From: Bacillota bacterium
GTDB taxonomy: Bacteria > Bacillota > Clostridia > Acetivibrionales > DTU013
Direction of reading: 5' to 3'
DNA: 64,000 nucleotides
Assembly (NCBI GenBank): GCA_023411645.1
Contig: JAEYON010000068.1
Span: 62,001 to 126,000, forward strand
The notes under the pieces are model-generated. The model was not told where the DNA came from. It ran no database searches and saw nothing but the letters and a program-made list of their open reading frames with translations. A program made the position numbers and the translations under genes. Below, piece by piece: positions 18,012 through 25,455 of the stretch. Numbering within the stretch: position 1 is the stretch's first letter; each line of letters starts with the position of its first letter.

Positions 18012-19187
18012 TTGAAAGAGGTGTTAGCTATAGGGAATTATGGGAAAATTGAAACTGCACTTATTCATGACGGTATTTATGGGGACAAACAAACAGGTGC
18101 TGTAAATACCCCCATCTATCAGACTTCAACATATGAGCAGGAAGAACTCGGCAAACATAAAGGATGGGAATATTCCCGTACGGGCAACCCAACGAGAGCT
18201 GCACTGGAAGCGCTGATAGCCGCTCTGGAGGGTGGTGCCGCCGGGTATGCTTTTGCGTCCGGTATGGCAGCTACCACCGCCGTGCTCAGTCTCTTCCAAA
18301 GCGGAGACAAAATTGTTATCTCCAGCAATGTATACGGCGGCACATTCCGCGTACTTGACAAGGTTTTCAAGCACTTCGGTATAAATTATATCATTGTGGA
18401 CACAACGGATCTGCCCGTACTTGAGCAGGCGCTGACACCGGATGTGAAGGCAATCCTGATTGAAAGCCCGGCCAATCCGCTGCTGACTATCACCGACATC
18501 GCAGCGGTTGCCGGACTCTCCAGGCAAAAGGGTATTCTTCTGATTGTTGACAATACTTTTATGACGCCTTACCTTCAGCGGCCGCTGGAGCTAGGAGCGG
18601 ACATTGTCCTGCATTCCGCTACTAAATACTTGGGCGGACACAGTGATTTGATTGCAGGTTTAGTTGCAGTTAAATCGAAAGAGCTGGCCGAGAAGCTGCA
18701 TTTTATCCAGAACGCCACCGGCGGTATTTTACAGCCATTTGACTCGTTCCTTCTTATCCGCAGCATAAAAACATTGGGTGTTCGGATGGATCGCCATGTG
18801 GAAAACGCGGAGCGGATCGCTCAAATTTTAAAATCGCATGAGGCGGTCAAAACGGTGTATTATCCGGGACTCCCAGATACACAGGGGTATGAAATCAATA
18901 AAAAGCAAGCCCAAAATGGCGGTGCGATGATTTCTTTTGAGTTGGAAGATACTTATGATTACCGGAAATTTTTTAAAAGGCTGAAGCTTATTGCACTGGC
19001 GGAATCATTGGGCGGTGTTGAGTCCCTCGCATGTCACCCGGCAAGTATGACTCACGCTTCCATTCCAAAGGAAATACGTGAGAAGGTGGGTATCACAGAT
19101 GGACTTATTCGTTTATCAGTCGGGCTTGAACATTATGAAGACCTTGCATCAGACCTGAAGCAGGCAATTGAGGGGGCACGAATGTGA
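18012..19187 (+). CDS. mccB: Cystathionine gamma-lyase / homocysteine gamma-lyase (MccB type)
   Basis: PLP enzyme of the Cys/Met family, close in sequence to Bacillus MccB (TGAVNTPIYQTSTY..YEYSRTGNPTRAALE..HSATKYLGGHSDLIAGLV, with the PLP lysine in SATK). It cleaves cystathionine to cysteine, completing reverse transsulfuration. The start is uncertain: TTG 18012 follows AGGGG at 17994 with wide spacing, while the better ribosome-binding site GAGGTG (18018-18023) is 6 bases before an ATA at 18030. ATG 18004 has good spacing but is out of frame and ends after 15 codons. Its stop overlaps mccA by 4 bases (GTGA), so the two are translationally coupled. Confidence 0.92.
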   Translation: MKEVLAIGNYGKIETALIHDGIYGDKQTGAVNTPIYQTSTYEQEELGKHKGWEYSRTGNPTRAALEALIAALEGGAAGYAFASGMAATTAVLSLFQSGDKIVISSNVYGGTFRVLDKVFKHFGINYIIVDTTDLPVLEQALTPDVKAILIESPANPLLTITDIAAVAGLSRQKGILLIVDNTFMTPYLQRPLELGADIVLHSATKYLGGHSDLIAGLVAVKSKELAEKLHFIQNATGGILQPFDSFLLIRSIKTLGVRMDRHVENAERIAQILKSHEAVKTVYYPGLPDTQGYEINKKQAQNGGAMISFELEDTYDYRKFFKRLKLIALAESLGGVESLACHPASMTHASIPKEIREKVGITDGLIRLSVGLEHYEDLASDLKQAIEGARM

Positions 19188-20092
19188 TTTACGAAGACAT
19201 GCAGCAATTGATTGGAAATACACCCCTTGTCCGGTTATCGCACTCCGGCTTTCCTGAAACGCTGCGTATATACGCCAAGCTGGAGCTATATAATCCTTCC
19301 GGCAGTGTCAAGGACAGAATCGGCAAATACATGATTGAAGATGCCGAGCGCCGGGGAATCCTGAAGCCAGGATCCACCATCGTGGAAGCAACCGCCGGAA
19401 ATACCGGGTTGGGCATCGCTTTTGCCGCACTAAATAGAGGCTACCGTCTGATATTTGTGGTTCCAACAAAGTTCTCACAGGAAAAGCAAACCTTACTCCG
19501 GGCTTTGGGTGGAGAAATAATTAACACACCTTTGGAAGACGGAATGATGGGCGCAGCGCAAAAAGCCGAACAAATCCGTATCGACATTCCGGGAGCGGTT
19601 ACATTAGGACAGTTTAAAAACCAAAGCAACCCGCAGGCGCATTATGAAACCACAGGCCCTGAAATCTGGAGTGAAATGAAAGGACAGATTGATTTTGTGG
19701 TAGCTGGGGCAGGCAGCGGTGGCACCTATACCGGTATATTGCGTTACTTGAAAGAACAAAACCCAGATATCAGAGGTGTTTTGGCTGATCCCATCGGTTC
19801 CACCATGGGTGGCGGTGAACACGCAAACTATGACATTGAAGGCATCGGTAACGATTTTATTGCCGAGACGATGGATATGTCACTTGTGGACGATGTAATC
19901 AAGATCAGCGATGCCGAAGCAATGGATGAAGTAAAGCAACTGGCCCTAAAAGAAGGAATCATTGCCGGATCTTCCTCAGGTGCGGCGTTGGCGGCGGTCA
20001 AACATCTGGCGCAAAAGGTTTCCGCAGGCAATATTGCTACTATTTTCCCCGACCGGGGAGACCGGTATTTTAGTAAAAACATATTTGGATAA
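19184..20092 (+). CDS. mccA: O-acetylserine-dependent cystathionine beta-synthase / cysteine synthase (MccA type)
   Basis: 302-residue fold-type II PLP enzyme. The PLP lysine is in NPSGSVKDRIG (about residue 43), the substrate loop in EATAGNTGLGIA and the phosphate loop in GAGSGGTYTG; GSSSGAAL lies near the C-terminus. Paired with mccB through a GTGA overlap, as in the Bacillus mccAB operon, it would condense homocysteine with O-acetylserine to cystathionine, or act as a cysteine synthase. The pair therefore makes cysteine from methionine-derived homocysteine. No terminator is visible after it, so some read-through into the nitrogenase-like operon is possible. Confidence 0.93.
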   Translation: MIYEDMQQLIGNTPLVRLSHSGFPETLRIYAKLELYNPSGSVKDRIGKYMIEDAERRGILKPGSTIVEATAGNTGLGIAFAALNRGYRLIFVVPTKFSQEKQTLLRALGGEIINTPLEDGMMGAAQKAEQIRIDIPGAVTLGQFKNQSNPQAHYETTGPEIWSEMKGQIDFVVAGAGSGGTYTGILRYLKEQNPDIRGVLADPIGSTMGGGEHANYDIEGIGNDFIAETMDMSLVDDVIKISDAEAMDEVKQLALKEGIIAGSSSGAALAAVKHLAQKVSAGNIATIFPDRGDRYFSKNIFG

Positions 20093-20119
20093 AAAATCAA
20101 ATTATTACCTTAAAAAACC

Positions 20120-20148
20120 TTGACTAGAAAAAGATGATATGCTATACT
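20120..20148 (+). promoter_or_regulatory. Sigma-A promoter of the nitrogenase-like operon
   Basis: TTGACT (20120-20125), exactly 17 bases, TATACT (20143-20148). TATGC (20139-20143) and GCATA (20152-20156) form an inverted repeat over the -10 box, a possible operator. Transcription from about 20155 leads directly into the sulfur-rich leader peptide. Confidence 0.75.
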
Positions 20149-20195
20149 AAAGCATAGTAAATCTATATGTTTAATCAGAAATAGGAGAGTCAACT

Positions 20196-20354
20196 ATGAA
20201 CAAGCATATAAACACCGTCAATACAGTTGTTTGCAGCGTTTCTGCCATGTGCATGATGCGAGTGTCTTGTTGCATCAGTATGTCAATGATGCGAATGTCT
20301 TGCTGCACCTGTATGCCCATGTGTTGTGACAATCCTATTCCCAAACCCGCATGA
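20196..20354 (+). CDS. Met/Cys-rich leader peptide of an attenuator (52 aa)
   Basis: A small ORF with an ideal ribosome-binding site (AGGAGAG at 20183-20189, 6 bases before ATG 20196). Of its 52 residues 10 are Met and 9 are Cys, concentrated in residues 13-44. It contains an 11-codon tandem duplication: MMRVSCCISMS (20253-20285) and MMRMSCCTCMP (20286-20318). The stop codon is at 20352-20354, 8 bases before an overlapping anti-terminator/terminator pair. The whole layout is that of an amino-acid biosynthetic leader (compare trp or his leaders) tuned to cysteine and methionine charging. A direct metal-binding role for the peptide is an alternative but would not explain the terminator. Confidence 0.85.
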   Translation: MNKHINTVNTVVCSVSAMCMMRVSCCISMSMMRMSCCTCMPMCCDNPIPKPA

Positions 20355-20362
20355 TTTTCCGT

Positions 20363-20407
20363 CTGTGAAAGGCACAGTTCGTGTAAAATGCGGACTGTGC
20401 CTTTTTT
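20363..20407 (+). terminator. Attenuator: terminator with competing anti-terminator hairpin
   Basis: Terminator: the 14-base arm AAAGGCACAGTTCG (20368-20381) pairs with CGGACTGTGCCTTT (20391-20404), 9-base loop, T-run 20402-20407. Competing hairpin: CTGTG (20363-20367) pairs with CACAG (20373-20377), the same bases used by the terminator arm. A ribosome finishing the leader at 20354 would cover 20363-20367 and allow termination. A ribosome stalled on upstream Cys or Met codons would leave it free and permit read-through into the nitrogenase-like genes. From 20408 to 20500 there is only the ribosome-binding site. Confidence 0.85.
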
Positions 20408-20500
20408 AATCCTCGAAAAAGCAACTGAAAAAAGCAGCTCTGTGTCGGGCAGGGGCTCGCTACTTGCTGACCACAAATCTCTCAAAACAGGAGGAGAATA

Positions 20501-21976
20501 ATGAGCAAAGTCAATTTATCCTTGCCGGAGGTGCAGATCCGGGAAATCCGTATTAACTCAATAACCGGTTACCAGGGCAGTGCCAGGGAATTGGTTGACT
20601 GCTCCCGCCGCGGACTGAAGGACAAAAACCGATCTTTCAGCCAGTGCCTTGGATGTGCAACCTCCAAGGCGGCTTGTATGACAATTATGGTTCAGGACGG
20701 CGCGGTCATCAGCCACGGACCGGTGGGCTGCTCGTCCTGCTATCACGAGTTTGCCTTTACCTACCGTGTCAATTCACCGCTGCGGGGCGTGGAAAATCCT
20801 ACCCAACGCAAAATCTACTCCACCAATCTGAAGGAGAAGGACACAGTATACGGCGGTGGAAAAAAGCTGGCAAAGACAATCCGTGAGGTTTATAACCGCA
20901 CACACGCCAGAGTAATCTTTGTGCTGACAACCTGCGCGGCGGGCATAATCGGCGATGATGTGAACAGCATCTGCGATGAAGCGGAGGATGAACTGGGTGT
21001 TCCCGTGGTGGCGATTTTCTGCGAAGGCTTCAAGTCCAAGGTTTGGACGACAGGTTTTGACGCAGCCTACCACGGCATTGCGCGCAAGTTGATTGAGCAG
21101 CCCCGCCGGCGAAGAAATGACATCATCAATGTCATAAACTTTTGGGGATCTGATATTTTTAAAGACTGGTTCGCGGAATTCGGTGTGATACCCAACTATA
21201 TCACACCCTACTCCACACTCGAAAGCATCCGTTGGTCATCCGAGGCGGCAGCGACGGTGCAAGCTTGCTCGACGCTGGGCTCCTATCTGGGTGCCGCGCT
21301 GGAACAGCAATTTGGTGTTCCCGAGCTGCCGACAGCACCGCCTTACGGCATCGCCCAAACCAACCGCTGGTTCCGCGCCCTTGGCAAGTTGCTGGGAAAG
21401 GAAGATGTGGCCGAACGGGTGATTGCTGAAAAGAGGGAAAAATATCTGCCCCAGATAGAAGCAATCCGGGAAAAGCTCACGGGGAAAACCGCCTATGTCA
21501 CAGCAGGCGCCGCCCATGGTCATGCTCTTCTGGGTGTGCTGGCAGAACTTGGCATAAAAGCTCAGGGAGCCGCCATCTTCCACCATGACCCGCTTTACGA
21601 CAACGGCGTGCCCGAGGGCGATCAGTTGGCTCAGCGAGTAAGCGACTTTGGCGATGTTCCCAACTTCAATGTCTGCAACAAGCAGGAGTTTGAACTGGTC
21701 AATTCGCTCAACCGTATCCGCCCTGACCTTCTTCTGGCACGGCATGGCGGCATGACACTCTGGGGCGCAAAGCTCGGCATCCCGTCGCTGCTCATCGGCG
21801 ATGAACACTACAGTATGGGATACGAGGGATTGGTCAAATATGGTCAGCGAATAATTGAAACGCTGGAAAATGATGAATTTGTCAAGAATCTGGAGCGGCA
21901 CGCCATCAACCCCTACACCAAATGGTGGCTGTCTCAGGAACCATATACATTTTTGCAGGGAGGTTCGGGTAAATGA
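20501..21976 (+). CDS. Nitrogenase-like catalytic subunit, NifD homologue
   Basis: 491 residues, nitrogenase component 1 alpha-like. The P-cluster cysteines align as C52 (LGCATSK), C77 (HGPVGC) and C145 (TTCAAGIIGDD). The FeMo-cofactor-type ligands also align: C256 in VQACSTLGSYLG and H436 in GDEHYSMGYEG, the positions of Azotobacter Cys275 and His442. Extra cysteines C49, C59 and C80 lie nearby. Retention of Cys and His argues for a bound complex metallocluster, unlike the tetrapyrrole reductases Bch/Chl and CfbD. It forms a heterotetramer with the next gene product (ATGA overlap). The sulfur-gene setting suggests a methylthio-alkane-reductase-like role. GGAGGAG precedes the ATG. Confidence 0.9.
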   Translation: MSKVNLSLPEVQIREIRINSITGYQGSARELVDCSRRGLKDKNRSFSQCLGCATSKAACMTIMVQDGAVISHGPVGCSSCYHEFAFTYRVNSPLRGVENPTQRKIYSTNLKEKDTVYGGGKKLAKTIREVYNRTHARVIFVLTTCAAGIIGDDVNSICDEAEDELGVPVVAIFCEGFKSKVWTTGFDAAYHGIARKLIEQPRRRRNDIINVINFWGSDIFKDWFAEFGVIPNYITPYSTLESIRWSSEAAATVQACSTLGSYLGAALEQQFGVPELPTAPPYGIAQTNRWFRALGKLLGKEDVAERVIAEKREKYLPQIEAIREKLTGKTAYVTAGAAHGHALLGVLAELGIKAQGAAIFHHDPLYDNGVPEGDQLAQRVSDFGDVPNFNVCNKQEFELVNSLNRIRPDLLLARHGGMTLWGAKLGIPSLLIGDEHYSMGYEGLVKYGQRIIETLENDEFVKNLERHAINPYTKWWLSQEPYTFLQGGSGK

Positions 21977-23316
21977 GCAAAGTCGAATTGATAGAACAGG
22001 AGCGTTACGTCTGCGCTATTGGGGCTCTGCAAAGCGTGGTTGCTATTCCCCGTGCCGTGCCCATTTTGCATTCCGGCCCCGGGTGCGGGGACATGGTTCA
22101 GGGCTTCTTTGGGCACTCCACCGGATATGCTGGAGGCAGCACCTCTCCATGCACAAATTTTTCAGAAAAAGAAGTAGTGTTTGGCGGCATCGATCGTCTG
22201 CGGCAAATCATTGCCAACACATACAAAGTATTGGATACGGATTTACAAGTGGTACTTACAGGCTGCACGGCGGGCATAGTAGGCGACGATGTAGATAGCC
22301 TCGTGGAGGAGTTTCGCAGCGAGGGCAAACCCATCGTGTCTGTAGAAACGGCTGGATTCAAGTGCAATAACTTTGAGGCGCACAGCTTGGTGGTTAATGC
22401 AATCATCGATCAGTATGTGGATGGTTTTTCTGAAGAGAATCCTGCATGCAGTGAAAAGAATACAGTGAACCTGTTTGCCTCCCTTCCATACCAGGACCCG
22501 TTCTGGAAAGGAAACCTCGCTGAATACAAGCGGCTGCTTGCCGGTATCGGGCTCAAGGCTCAAGTACTGTTCGGGCCGCAGTCTGGCGGAGTAAAGGAGT
22601 GGCAGCAGATTCCCCGTGCGAACTTCAATATCCTTATTTCCCCATGGTATGGACTGCCTATTGTCGAGAACCTGGAACAAAAGTATGGTCAGCCATTCAC
22701 ACATTTTATGCATATTCCTATTGGGGCGAACGCAACAGAAAAATGGCTTAGACAGGTCATTGCCTTCGCCAGGGAGCAGGGTGCGGAAATTGATGAGGAA
22801 AAAGCCGAAGCCTTTTTACGCAGTGAAATTCATGCCTATTATGAAGAAATTGACAGCCTGGCTACCTTCTTGTTGGAATTCCGCTACGGACTGCCGAATC
22901 ATGTTCATATTTTCCACGACGCAGGATATGTTCTGGGCCTATCCAAGTTTCTTCTTCACGAGGTTGGGGTAGTGCCCAAAGAGCAATTTGTTACCGATAA
23001 TACACCGGAGCGATTCCATGAAGGGATAATCGCAGATATAAAGAGCACTTCCGATAAGCGGGACATCCCGTTGTTTTTCGAGTCGGATGCAGGACGGGCG
23101 CAAGACATTCTGCGCGGCATTTCCCATAGCGGTCGCGGACTCATTATTGGCAGCGGCTGGGAAAAGGAACTGGCCGCAGAAAAGAATACGGACTTTCTTA
23201 CTGCGGCGCTGCCATCTTCTTACCGTTTGGTGCTTACAACCAACTACGCCGGTTTTAGCGGCGGATTGCGTGTGATTGAGGACATTTACAACACGGTTCT
23301 GCCGACGTACCGATAG
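21973..23316 (+). CDS. Nitrogenase-like beta subunit, NifK homologue
   Basis: 447 residues, shorter than NifK because it lacks the N-terminal extension. The three P-cluster cysteines are kept: C14 (YVCAIGALQ), C38 (HSGPGCGD) and C98 (LTGCTAGIVGDD). It partners the upstream D subunit; the start ATG overlaps its stop (ATGA), giving near-equal translation. The mixed chain would pass electrons from the H protein through a P-like cluster to the D-subunit cofactor. Assignment as K rather than NifN rests on the complete Cys set and the absence of any other K gene in the locus. Confidence 0.9.
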   Translation: MSKVELIEQERYVCAIGALQSVVAIPRAVPILHSGPGCGDMVQGFFGHSTGYAGGSTSPCTNFSEKEVVFGGIDRLRQIIANTYKVLDTDLQVVLTGCTAGIVGDDVDSLVEEFRSEGKPIVSVETAGFKCNNFEAHSLVVNAIIDQYVDGFSEENPACSEKNTVNLFASLPYQDPFWKGNLAEYKRLLAGIGLKAQVLFGPQSGGVKEWQQIPRANFNILISPWYGLPIVENLEQKYGQPFTHFMHIPIGANATEKWLRQVIAFAREQGAEIDEEKAEAFLRSEIHAYYEEIDSLATFLLEFRYGLPNHVHIFHDAGYVLGLSKFLLHEVGVVPKEQFVTDNTPERFHEGIIADIKSTSDKRDIPLFFESDAGRAQDILRGISHSGRGLIIGSGWEKELAAEKNTDFLTAALPSSYRLVLTTNYAGFSGGLRVIEDIYNTVLPTYR

Positions 23317-23325
23317 GAGGCCGCT

Positions 23326-23661
23326 ATGAACGCACGGATTGCTTTCGCCAGTACGGGCGATTATATTGATCAGCACTTTGGCTCCGCACGGTATTGGCAG
23401 GTGTACGATCTTGCAGAAGATGGAACCTGCCGGCATGTTGAAACCCGGAGGACACAGGCCAAATGTCAGGGAAACTGCGAAGGCGGTTTTGACCACTTGC
23501 TCAGGACGCTGGAGGACTGTGAAGCCGTATTCGTAAGCAAAATTGGTCAATCCGCAGCGGCGTTTATGATTGGCCGCGGTAAGCGGGTATTTGAGGCGGC
23601 GGGGGCAATCGATGAAATTATTGATCAAATTTCGGGTGAAAACCTGTTGGAGGAGGGCTAA
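23326..23661 (+). CDS. NifX/NifB C-terminal-like cofactor carrier
   Basis: 111 residues of the dinitrogenase iron-molybdenum cofactor-binding family (NifX/NafY/NifB C-terminus): RIAFASTGDYIDQHFGSARYWQVYDL at the N-terminus and VFVSKIGQSAAAFMIGRGKRVFE in the middle. Members bind NifB-co or FeMo-co intermediates and ferry them. Two cysteines, in AKCQGNCEGG, could ligate a cluster. TAGGAGG lies before the ATG. The stop TAA is in the same reading frame as the NifB-like gene that follows after one codon, so the pair could be a split form of a NifX-NifB fusion. Confidence 0.88.
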   Translation: MNARIAFASTGDYIDQHFGSARYWQVYDLAEDGTCRHVETRRTQAKCQGNCEGGFDHLLRTLEDCEAVFVSKIGQSAAAFMIGRGKRVFEAAGAIDEIIDQISGENLLEEG

Positions 23662-23664
23662 ACC

Positions 23665-24540
23665 ATAGCTTTTTCATTTGAGGAATTAACAAAATTCCAT
23701 CCCTGTTTTGCGGTGGGAGCAAAAAACAATAAAGGACGCGTCCATCTGCCGGTTTCACCAGGCTGCAACATCAACTGCCTCTTTTGCGACCGCAGGCTGA
23801 ACAATATCGATCAGCGGCCTGGCGTCACTTCGAGAATTATTTCCCCGCAGGAAGCTGTGGATGTCGTGCGTAAGGCGGTTGCCCTCTGCCCGGGTATCAC
23901 GGTGGCAGGAGTGGCCGGACCGGGAGACACTTTGGCGACGCCATATGCACTGAGAACCTTTCGGTTAATCAAAGCGGAGCTGCCTGATATCATCAAGTGC
24001 ATGAGCACAAACGGGTTGCTTTTACCGGACTTCGCAGATGAAATCATTGATGTGGGCATAGATTCTCTCACTGTCACAGTCAACGCCGTTGACGCGGAAA
24101 TACAGTCTCAAATCTGCAGCGGCATAACATACCAAGGCAAGCGCTATGAGAACACTACCGCTGCCGAGATCCTGATTACCAATCAGCTTGCCGGGATCAA
24201 GAAGGTTGCAGATGCCGGAATCACTGTCAAGGTCAATACCGTGCTGATTCCCGAAATCAACGTGGGGCATGTGGCGGAGGTCGCAAGGACAGTCAGTGAA
24301 GTGGGTGCGCGGATTTATAATATTATTCCGCTGATCCCCCAACACAAGCTCGCGTGGTGTTCCGCACCCGGCTGCGATCTGATTAGTAGTACACGCATAG
24401 AAGCCGAGCGGTACATCAAGGTTTTCCGGCATTGCCAGCGGTGCCGAGCCGATGCGGCGGGAATCCCCGGCGGCGCAGATGTGTCGGAACAACTTTTTAT
24501 TAGCTCTGTAAGGCTGGAAAATACTTTCTCGCACGGCTGA
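23665..24540 (+). CDS. NifB-like radical SAM cofactor-synthesis enzyme
   Basis: About 291 residues. Radical SAM motif CNINCLFC (C34, C38, C41 counting from 23665), then PGVTSR, AGPGDTLA, and the NifB-type tail FRHCQRCRADAAGIPG. The conserved N-terminal NifB motif HPCF (12-15) lies upstream of the first canonical start (GTG 23713), so translation must begin earlier. The only candidate is ATA 23665, 7 bases after GGAGGAGGG (23649-23657). In NifB the enzyme fuses two 4Fe-4S clusters with a carbide and a sulfide into NifB-co. Its presence without NifE, NifN or NifV suggests that the D/K enzyme uses a NifB-co-like or simpler cofactor. Confidence 0.88.
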   Translation: MAFSFEELTKFHPCFAVGAKNNKGRVHLPVSPGCNINCLFCDRRLNNIDQRPGVTSRIISPQEAVDVVRKAVALCPGITVAGVAGPGDTLATPYALRTFRLIKAELPDIIKCMSTNGLLLPDFADEIIDVGIDSLTVTVNAVDAEIQSQICSGITYQGKRYENTTAAEILITNQLAGIKKVADAGITVKVNTVLIPEINVGHVAEVARTVSEVGARIYNIIPLIPQHKLAWCSAPGCDLISSTRIEAERYIKVFRHCQRCRADAAGIPGGADVSEQLFISSVRLENTFSHG

Positions 24541-24573
24541 GATAAATTAGATGATGAAAGGTGGTGGTGTTAT

Positions 24574-24669
24574 ATGTGCAGCGACTGTGATATGTGCGAC
24601 ACGGCCGACCATACCTTTATGCCGATGATGGCGAAAATCAACTTGTGTTTGTGGAGGGGGAAAGATGAT
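24574..24669 (+). other. Sulfur-rich N-terminal extension or second leader before metN
   Basis: ATG 24574 follows AAAGGTGGTGG (24556-24566) and opens 32 codons in frame with metN. They start MCSDCDMCD and include HTFMPMM: 4 Cys and 5 Met in all, with a CxxCxxC. If this start is used, MetN carries a Cys-rich N-terminal extension; if not, the segment is a leader. No stop codon and no terminator hairpin separates it from metN, so it is not a simple copy of the first attenuator. Confidence 0.55.
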
Positions 24670-25455
24670 ATGGGATATATAGAAATAAAAGATCTGCACA
24701 AGGCCTTCCATATTCGAGGACAGTCGCTCGATGTTTTGAAGGGTGTAGATCTCAGCATAGAAAAAGGCGAAATTTTCGGCATTATAGGTTATTCCGGTGC
24801 GGGAAAATCAACGCTGGCACGATGCATTAATCGGCTTGAGGAGGCTGATAAAGGCGAAATCATAGTGGACGGAGTAGATATCAGATCCTTAAGCAAAAAG
24901 AATCTGTTGCGGGAACGCCGCAACATCGGAATGATTTTTCAACAGTTCAATCTGTTTGAGGCTCAAACTGTGTACGAAAACATCTCTTATCCTTTAAAAA
25001 TATCCGGGGTGCCGAGCCGTGAAATAAGAGAGCGTGTACTTGAAGCGGCAGAAGTTGTGAGTTTATACGACAAGCTAGACGCTTACCCGGGCGGATTGTC
25101 CGGAGGACAAAAACAACGAGTCGGAATCGCGAGGGCTATCGTCGGAAGACCGAATGTATTACTAAGCGACGAGGCGACAAGCGCGCTTGATCCTCAGACT
25201 ACGCTTTCGACACTCGAATTATTAGAGGAAATCAACGCAAAGACAGGTATCACTATATTGATGATAACTCACGAGCTTGACGTAATCAAGTACAGTTGCA
25301 CACGGATGGCCGTGCTTGAAAACGGTATCATTATCGAAAGCGGCAAAACAACCGAGGTTTTTGGAAACCCCAAAAGCAAAACGGGAGAACTATTCTTTAA
25401 GGTTTACACCGAATTTCGGAATCAAAAGGAATACGCAGGAGGTGATGGAATTTGA
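24670..25455 (+). CDS. metN: Methionine-type ABC importer ATPase
   Basis: About 261 residues from ATG 24670, which follows GGAGGGGG (about 24654). Walker A GYSGAGKST, signature LSGGQKQR and Walker B LLSDEATSAL are all present. Begins YIEIKDLHKAF as MetN proteins do. It ends soon after the ATPase core and so lacks the C-terminal NIL/ACT domain of about 80 residues that in E. coli MetN binds methionine and shuts the transporter. Either uptake is not feedback-inhibited or the substrate is another sulfur compound. Overlaps metI by 4 bases. Cytoplasmic side of the membrane. Confidence 0.92.
   Translation: MGYIEIKDLHKAFHIRGQSLDVLKGVDLSIEKGEIFGIIGYSGAGKSTLARCINRLEEADKGEIIVDGVDIRSLSKKNLLRERRNIGMIFQQFNLFEAQTVYENISYPLKISGVPSREIRERVLEAAEVVSLYDKLDAYPGGLSGGQKQRVGIARAIVGRPNVLLSDEATSALDPQTTLSTLELLEEINAKTGITILMITHELDVIKYSCTRMAVLENGIIIESGKTTEVFGNPKSKTGELFFKVYTEFRNQKEYAGGDGI

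Noticed and set aside
21236..21901. Minus-strand ORF of 221 codons within the nitrogenase-like D gene
   Set aside because: Antisense shadow; the plus-strand frame carries the conserved ligand residues.
20501..23316. Reading D/K as tetrapyrrole reductases (Bch/Chl or CfbCD)
   Set aside because: The D protein keeps the Cys and His cofactor ligands and a NifB-like enzyme is encoded in the operon; no tetrapyrrole genes are nearby.
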